Source: Hyphomicrobiales bacterium (lineage in GTDB: Bacteria > Pseudomonadota > Alphaproteobacteria > Rhizobiales > Xanthobacteraceae). From it: 54,585 nucleotides of DNA. The stretch spans positions 1 through 54,585 of the forward strand of contig JAFKKM010000038.1 of NCBI GenBank assembly GCA_017305555.1, in the 5' to 3' direction. The translations under genes were made by a program, and so were the position numbers. This document shows, one piece after another, positions 50,659 through 54,585 of this stretch. Under the pieces are notes generated by a model. It ran no database searches. It was not told the origin of the DNA and worked only from the letters and a program-made list of their open reading frames with translations. Position 1 is the first letter of the stretch. The number at the start of each line of letters is the position of its first letter.

Positions 50659-51387
50659 GTGGAGCCGAATGTGACATCCGCTGATCCCGCCCCGATGACT
50701 TTGACCTTCCGATGCCCAAAGGAGCTGGAGGGAATTTTGCCACGGCCGGTGCCGGCCGCGCTTGGTGTTCCGACCTGGCTCAAGACGATGCCGCAACAAG
50801 CGTTCAATGCTCTCAACGGCGGTACCACCGACACCGTAAAGCGCTGTCCCCCATTCGTCGACGCCATGACGTCGGGTTTCCTGATTCCCCTGATCTGCGA
50901 CCTCAAGGTCGAGAATGGTGAATTCACCTGGGACAACGACATCGCACCCGGCGGCGAACTCAATTTCGTGCGCTCTCCGGTCGGCCTCCACGACGCCAGC
51001 CAGGTCACGGGCACGCCGTTGTTCGAAGCCGACCGCTTCATGGTGAAGTTTCACAATCTCTGGACGATCGAAGCGCCGGAGGGCTATGCACTGCTGTTCA
51101 CGCATCCAGCCAACCGCTTCGACCTTCCATTCACGACCCTCACCGGGCTGGTCGACAGCGACCGCTACTATGACAACTGGATTCATTTTCCGGCGCACTG
51201 GCACGACATGAATTTCAGCGGCGTGCTGCCGAAGGGAACGCCGATCGCGCAATGTATGCCGGTGAAGCGCGACAAGTGGGAAATGCGTACCGCCGCCTTC
51301 ACGACGGAAGAATCTCAGCGACTACACGATCTCACGACCACGATGTACAATGAGACCGGAATCTATCGACGGCAGTTCCGAGCGTAG
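50659..51387 (+). CDS. Conserved protein of unknown function
   Basis: I do not recognise a named family with confidence. The 242-residue product starts at a GTG; a GTG four codons on is also possible. It has no signal peptide or membrane segment and is rich in Pro, Phe and Trp. Recognisable segments include VPTWLKTMPQQAFN, PGGELNFVRSPVG, HNLWTIEAPEGYALLFTHP and PKGTPIAQCMPVKRDKWEM. The last resembles the carboxy-terminal part of DUF6065-like proteins, also seen in phages. It is convergent with the TPR gene, 7 bases apart. Confidence 0.78.
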   Translation: MEPNVTSADPAPMTLTFRCPKELEGILPRPVPAALGVPTWLKTMPQQAFNALNGGTTDTVKRCPPFVDAMTSGFLIPLICDLKVENGEFTWDNDIAPGGELNFVRSPVGLHDASQVTGTPLFEADRFMVKFHNLWTIEAPEGYALLFTHPANRFDLPFTTLTGLVDSDRYYDNWIHFPAHWHDMNFSGVLPKGTPIAQCMPVKRDKWEMRTAAFTTEESQRLHDLTTTMYNETGIYRRQFRA

Positions 51388-51394
51388 AGGTGCA

Positions 51395-52252
51395 TCACTT
51401 TTTATCGACGTGCAGGAATTTCACGGCATCGCTCGGCCGCAGAAAGAAACGACCATGCGACGCGGACGCGAGTGCCGTGATCGTCGCTCCCACCATCTGG
51501 GGACCGCCGCGTGCTGCCTGGCGCAAGCTCGCCTCGCCTGCATCACGCTTTCCCATTTCCAGAAGGCAAGCACCAAGGCTGCTGCGCGTCACCGCATCGT
51601 CGGGCTGCAAAGCAAGAGCCCGCCGGAAAAGATCGGCGGCGGCAGAATACTCGCCATCCTGCGCCAAGACCCTTGCCAGAGCGGCCAGAACATCAGGCCG
51701 TTGCGGCGCATCGGCGGCTGCGCGCTGCAACAGTGCGCGTGCGCTGACACGATCGTTGCGCTTGATATGCGCGAAAGCCAACGTCACCCGCAGATCGACC
51801 GCGTCGGGCGCGGCTTCAAGCCCGCGCGCGAGCACCGTCATCGCCTCGTCGTGCCGCCCGCCGCGCGCGAGCTGATTGCTGTATTCAAGAAACGCCGGCA
51901 CGAATGGCGGCCGTCGCGCCGTGATCCGCTGCAATCGCTCCAGAGCCGCATCGGTTCGTCCGGCCGCCGCCAACGCGCCTGCAAGTTCGGTTTCAATCGC
52001 CGGATCGTCGCTGCGTCGCGCCGCCCGCTCGAGCGGCATGATCGCCTCGTCCGCGCGATTTTGCATCAATAGCGCGCGTCCGAGAATCTGAGCCGCGAGA
52101 AGATTGCCGCGATTGGCCTTCAACACGCCAGCGGCAACGCGCTCCGCTTGATCGGGGCGCTGCATCCGCAGCGCCAGAATGGCTTCTTCAAGTGACTGTT
52201 GAACCAGTCTCGACGGACCAGAGGCAGCGCGATTTAGTGGATGCTTTGACAT
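51395..52252 (-). CDS. Tetratricopeptide-repeat protein
   Basis: A 285-residue all-helical protein built from about six TPR units (patterns such as AILALRMQRPDQAERVA and ARVLAQDGEYSAAADLFRRALALQP). These repeats mediate protein binding. There is no catalytic domain and no membrane or export signal visible. I chose the ATG at 52252; the frame opens at a TTG three codons upstream. The role is unknown. Confidence 0.82.
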   Translation of the reverse strand: MSKHPLNRAASGPSRLVQQSLEEAILALRMQRPDQAERVAAGVLKANRGNLLAAQILGRALLMQNRADEAIMPLERAARRSDDPAIETELAGALAAAGRTDAALERLQRITARRPPFVPAFLEYSNQLARGGRHDEAMTVLARGLEAAPDAVDLRVTLAFAHIKRNDRVSARALLQRAAADAPQRPDVLAALARVLAQDGEYSAAADLFRRALALQPDDAVTRSSLGACLLEMGKRDAGEASLRQAARGGPQMVGATITALASASHGRFFLRPSDAVKFLHVDKK

Positions 52253-52571
52253 TCGCAACAATCATAACCCATCGACGCAACCGTAGCAGATACACGACGC
52301 AACGCGTGAACTGTTTGTCGTTACCGAACGCACGTCCCGGATACGATACGACACAGCATCGCGGCGCCATCAGGTGCTGCGGCGCCTGGTTACAGAATCA
52401 TCGCGAGAGGTGACCTGTAGCTGTCCCCGGCTGAGCGAGGCTGCGCGGGACTTGCGCTTGCGCCACATCACGTTCGGGACACGCTCCCCTCATCTCGTCA
52501 CAAGCAAAAACCCCCGGCATTTCTGCCGAGGGTTTCTGTTTCAGATCGTAGTCGCCGTGAGGCGATGACGA
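52253..52571. other. Intergenic region between the TPR and porin genes
   Basis: A 319-base stretch holding the porin terminator at 52505-52535. Apart from that no gene or repeat was seen. Confidence 0.6.
52505..52535 (-). terminator. Porin terminator
   Basis: On the minus strand a 12-base-pair stem (AAACCCTCGGCA, loop GAAA, TGCCGGGGGTTT, one G-T pair) is followed by a T-rich run. It lies 37 bases past the porin stop. Confidence 0.88.
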
Positions 52572-53927
52572 TTAGAAGTTGCGCTGAGCGCGGACACCGA
52601 AGGTCCAGGTGCCACGGTCGCCGGCAACTGCCGTCGCGTTCACCAGGCCAACGCGGTTCTGGGTGAGGTACGAGTACATCACTTCGCCCGAGAAGGTCAG
52701 ACCCTTGACCGGGGTCCAGCGGGTGACGAGACCCAACTGGCTGATATCCCAGTCCGGATTGGCGGCCAGAGCGGTCTTGACGGTGTTGTTGTAACGAACA
52801 GCCGACCAAGCACCGAACAGCGACGACGACCAGTAGGGATCCCAGTTGTGGTTGAACGCACCGCGAACACCGTAGGTTTCCGTCTTCTGGATGCCGAAGC
52901 CCGGCGCATAGACGCCGTCGCTCGAGAAACCAGTCGCCAACACAGCGTTGTTGCCGATGGCATAGCTGTCCGGGCTCACGCCGCCGATGATGTAACGCGA
53001 GGCGCCGTCAGCGTAACCAACCGACACGTTGATGCTGTCGCCAGCACCGGTCGGCAGGTTCTTGAGCGAGAGACCAGCCTGAACGGCAAAGCCCCAAGCA
53101 TCGGACGGAACCGGCGACACGAGAGCTTCACCCGTGCGGATCTGGTGCGCCGCAGCCGAGAGCTGGAACAGACCCCAGGCCTGGTCGACACGGAGCTGTC
53201 CGACGATGTCCGGAACATTGGTGCCGCCCCAGTTGCTGGCAGCGGCGGTGCCGAAGCCAACGCCGAGATCGTACAGCGGAGCGCGGGTGTAGGAGTTGAT
53301 AGCGCTACGACCATTCAGGCCGCTGTTTTCTTCCAAGCTGATCGTGGCCGACACGCCGTTACCGAACTGAGCGGTATAGGCGATCTGGTTGATACCGGTC
53401 ACGTCATCCTGACCACCGAGCAGGAACGAGGTATTGTTGCCCGGATAGCCGGTCCACGGGGTCGAGAACTGCGAAACAGCCTTACCCATCGTGAAGCCAG
53501 CGAACTGGATGAACGCGTAGTACACGCCGAGGTTACCGGCGGCACGCGAATCAGTGTCCGTAGTCCAGTTGAACGTCATGTCGACGTAGGTACGAACCAC
53601 GCCATATTCGGTCGCAGTGCGGGTGTCGACGTTCAGACCGAAACGCGAACGGGAGATGTAATCGTTCGACGCACGGCTGTTTGCACCGGTCCAGCGCGGC
53701 ATGTCGTAAGCGCTAGCGGCGTTGAACGAGGTGTCGGCACGGAGATAACCGCCCAGCTTGATGCAGGTGTCGGTGCCGGGGATGTAGTAGAAGCCGGCGC
53801 CGTACAGGGAGCACACCTTCACGTATTCGACCGCCTTGGCCTTCAACGGAAGATCCGCCGCCTGCGCCCCACCCAGTGCGACCAGGGTCGCAGCCGAGCC
53901 GAGGATAAGGCTCTTCGCAATGTTCAT
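52572..53927 (-). CDS. Porin (Bradyrhizobium/Omp2b-type)
   Basis: A 451-residue outer-membrane beta-barrel with a signal peptide (about 1-23, ending in AQA). The mature protein begins ADLPLKAKAVEYVKVCSLYGAG, typical of the alphaproteobacterial porin family, and has alternating amphipathic strands ending in the Phe-terminated strand VRAQRNF that signals BAM recognition. Two cysteines near the start (CSLYG and CIKLGG) may form a disulfide. The ATG at 53927 has GGAGG nearby, at good spacing. Confidence 0.94.
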   Translation of the reverse strand: MNIAKSLILGSAATLVALGGAQAADLPLKAKAVEYVKVCSLYGAGFYYIPGTDTCIKLGGYLRADTSFNAASAYDMPRWTGANSRASNDYISRSRFGLNVDTRTATEYGVVRTYVDMTFNWTTDTDSRAAGNLGVYYAFIQFAGFTMGKAVSQFSTPWTGYPGNNTSFLLGGQDDVTGINQIAYTAQFGNGVSATISLEENSGLNGRSAINSYTRAPLYDLGVGFGTAAASNWGGTNVPDIVGQLRVDQAWGLFQLSAAAHQIRTGEALVSPVPSDAWGFAVQAGLSLKNLPTGAGDSINVSVGYADGASRYIIGGVSPDSYAIGNNAVLATGFSSDGVYAPGFGIQKTETYGVRGAFNHNWDPYWSSSLFGAWSAVRYNNTVKTALAANPDWDISQLGLVTRWTPVKGLTFSGEVMYSYLTQNRVGLVNATAVAGDRGTWTFGVRAQRNF

Positions 53928-54532
53928 GTAAACCTCCAAGTTTGCTCTTTAGGGAAGGTTCCGGATCCGCTGGGTGAAACACCCGAAGACTAGGTTCCCT
54001 TAGTCCCTGACTAAACCGCTCGATCCGTTCGCGCCTTCGGACACTCCCGCACAACGCGAGGGACTTAAGCGAACCACCTAACGGGACGACCTCGGGATGC
54101 CCCCCTCCGTCGCTCCAGCCACAATTACCTAACGTCCATGAACACGCAACAAAGGAACGCCTCAGAACGGTACCAATCCGGCCGTTTTTGGGTCGGTGTT
54201 GCACAAATAACACGCGGCTGTGATCATCACACCATTGCAAGGCATTGATGTATTTATGTTTTTAGAAATGGAACTGAGAACAGCGTCTTGGGCGCTGTGC
54301 CGCGATGGGCAGAACGCCTGGCGTCAACCCCCTCCCACCTGTGGGAATCAGGGCGCCCTGACTGACCGATTCGTAATGTGAGAGACCACCGCGCCGAGGC
54401 AGGAGCCTTAATATAGGGAACCCGATCGGGGACTACGGGAACACGCTCCCATCAGATAACCCCGCCGAAATAGCCGACGTGCGCAAGTGACGCTTGCGGG
54501 GCGGCACCGGGTCGGGCATATCGGGGGCCGAT
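53928..54532. other. Long intergenic region upstream of the porin
   Basis: 605 bases between the porin start and tRNA-Ser without a convincing gene; the minus-strand frame ending 53713 overlaps the porin gene and looks like a shadow. A 13-base palindrome, TGTGATCATCACA, is at 54219-54231. A GGGTG / CACCC hairpin lies at about 53970-53985 in the porin leader. It likely holds a long regulated 5' leader for the porin. Confidence 0.55.
54494..54522 (+). promoter_or_regulatory. Promoter of tRNA-Ser
   Basis: TTGCGG and CATATC are 17 bases apart and end about 10 bases before the tRNA 5' end, giving a plausible sigma-70 type promoter. Confidence 0.45.
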
Positions 54533-54585
54533 GGAGATATGGCCGAGTGGCTGAAGGCGGCGGTTTGCTAAACCGTTATAGGGTT
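54533..54585 (+). tRNA. tRNA-Ser (anticodon GCT), partial
   Basis: The first 53 bases of a tRNA: acceptor 5' half GGAGATA, D arm GCCGAGTGGCTGAAGGC, and anticodon stem GCGGT / ACCGT with loop TTGCTAA, so anticodon GCT. The variable arm begins before the window ends. Confidence 0.9.

Noticed and set aside
54219-54231. TGTGATCATCACA as a CRP site
   Set aside because: The half-sites are only 3 bases apart instead of 6, so it is not a standard CRP/FNR site; kept only as an unexplained palindrome.

Overview
The window looks like chromosomal DNA of a GC-rich alphaproteobacterium of the order Hyphomicrobiales (Rhizobiales), most likely family Nitrobacteraceae (the Bradyrhizobium / Rhodopseudomonas / Nitrobacter / Afipia group). 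This rests on protein features recognised by eye: a magnesium-type HemB, an LdtR-type MarR regulator, a Bradyrhizobium-type porin, a Bpt leucyltransferase, DUF6163, and the gene orders lepB-rnc-era-recO-parC and DUF177-plsX-fabH-ihfA-merR. It also rests on palindromic interspersed repeats of the kind seen in that family. No database search was possible.

Layout. Bases 1-6434 (minus strand) hold a heavy-metal efflux operon: a small His/Cys-motif secreted protein, CzcC, CzcB, CzcA and a partial CDF exporter that runs off the left edge. It lies just beyond the 3' end of tRNA-Pro(GGG) at 6875-6952, a typical island insertion point. From 7064 to 12300 come a MerR regulator, IHF alpha, FabH, PlsX, DUF177, the cytochrome bc1 assembly chaperone and, divergently, BamE. 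The proton pyrophosphatase HppA follows. A long minus-strand housekeeping block then runs thiL, nusB, ribH, ribE, ribD, nrdR, glyA. The glyA 5' region is strongly structured and is a candidate small RNA.

Bases 21076-33153 are more mixed: a class III nucleotide cyclase fused to an FGE-like domain, a DUF4399 protein, a zinc-ribbon protein, a MaoC-like hydratase, LdtR, an acyl-CoA synthetase, DUF6163, HemB, an RDD membrane protein, Bpt, MntH (with a manganese-type operator) and a Bcr/CflA-type exporter. From 33181 to 43608 is a core-gene series on the minus strand: parC, recO, a small membrane protein, era, rnc, lepB, acpS, pdxJ, relA/spoT, rpoZ. The right end carries a NYN-domain protein and a family 5 uracil-DNA glycosylase, a peroxiredoxin, smpB, mscL, dapA, a lytic transglycosylase with a histone H1-like amino-terminal tail, an unrecognised 242-residue protein, a TPR protein, a highly structured porin gene and the start of tRNA-Ser(GCT).

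Most of the window is ordinary core genome. The parts most worth a second look are the cyclase-FGE fusion, the structured RNA candidate upstream of glyA, the metal-resistance cluster at the tRNA-Pro junction, the palindromes in front of mntH, ldtR and the MFS gene, and the family of interspersed palindromic repeats. I did not see a CRISPR array, a transposase, an integrase or an rRNA gene.
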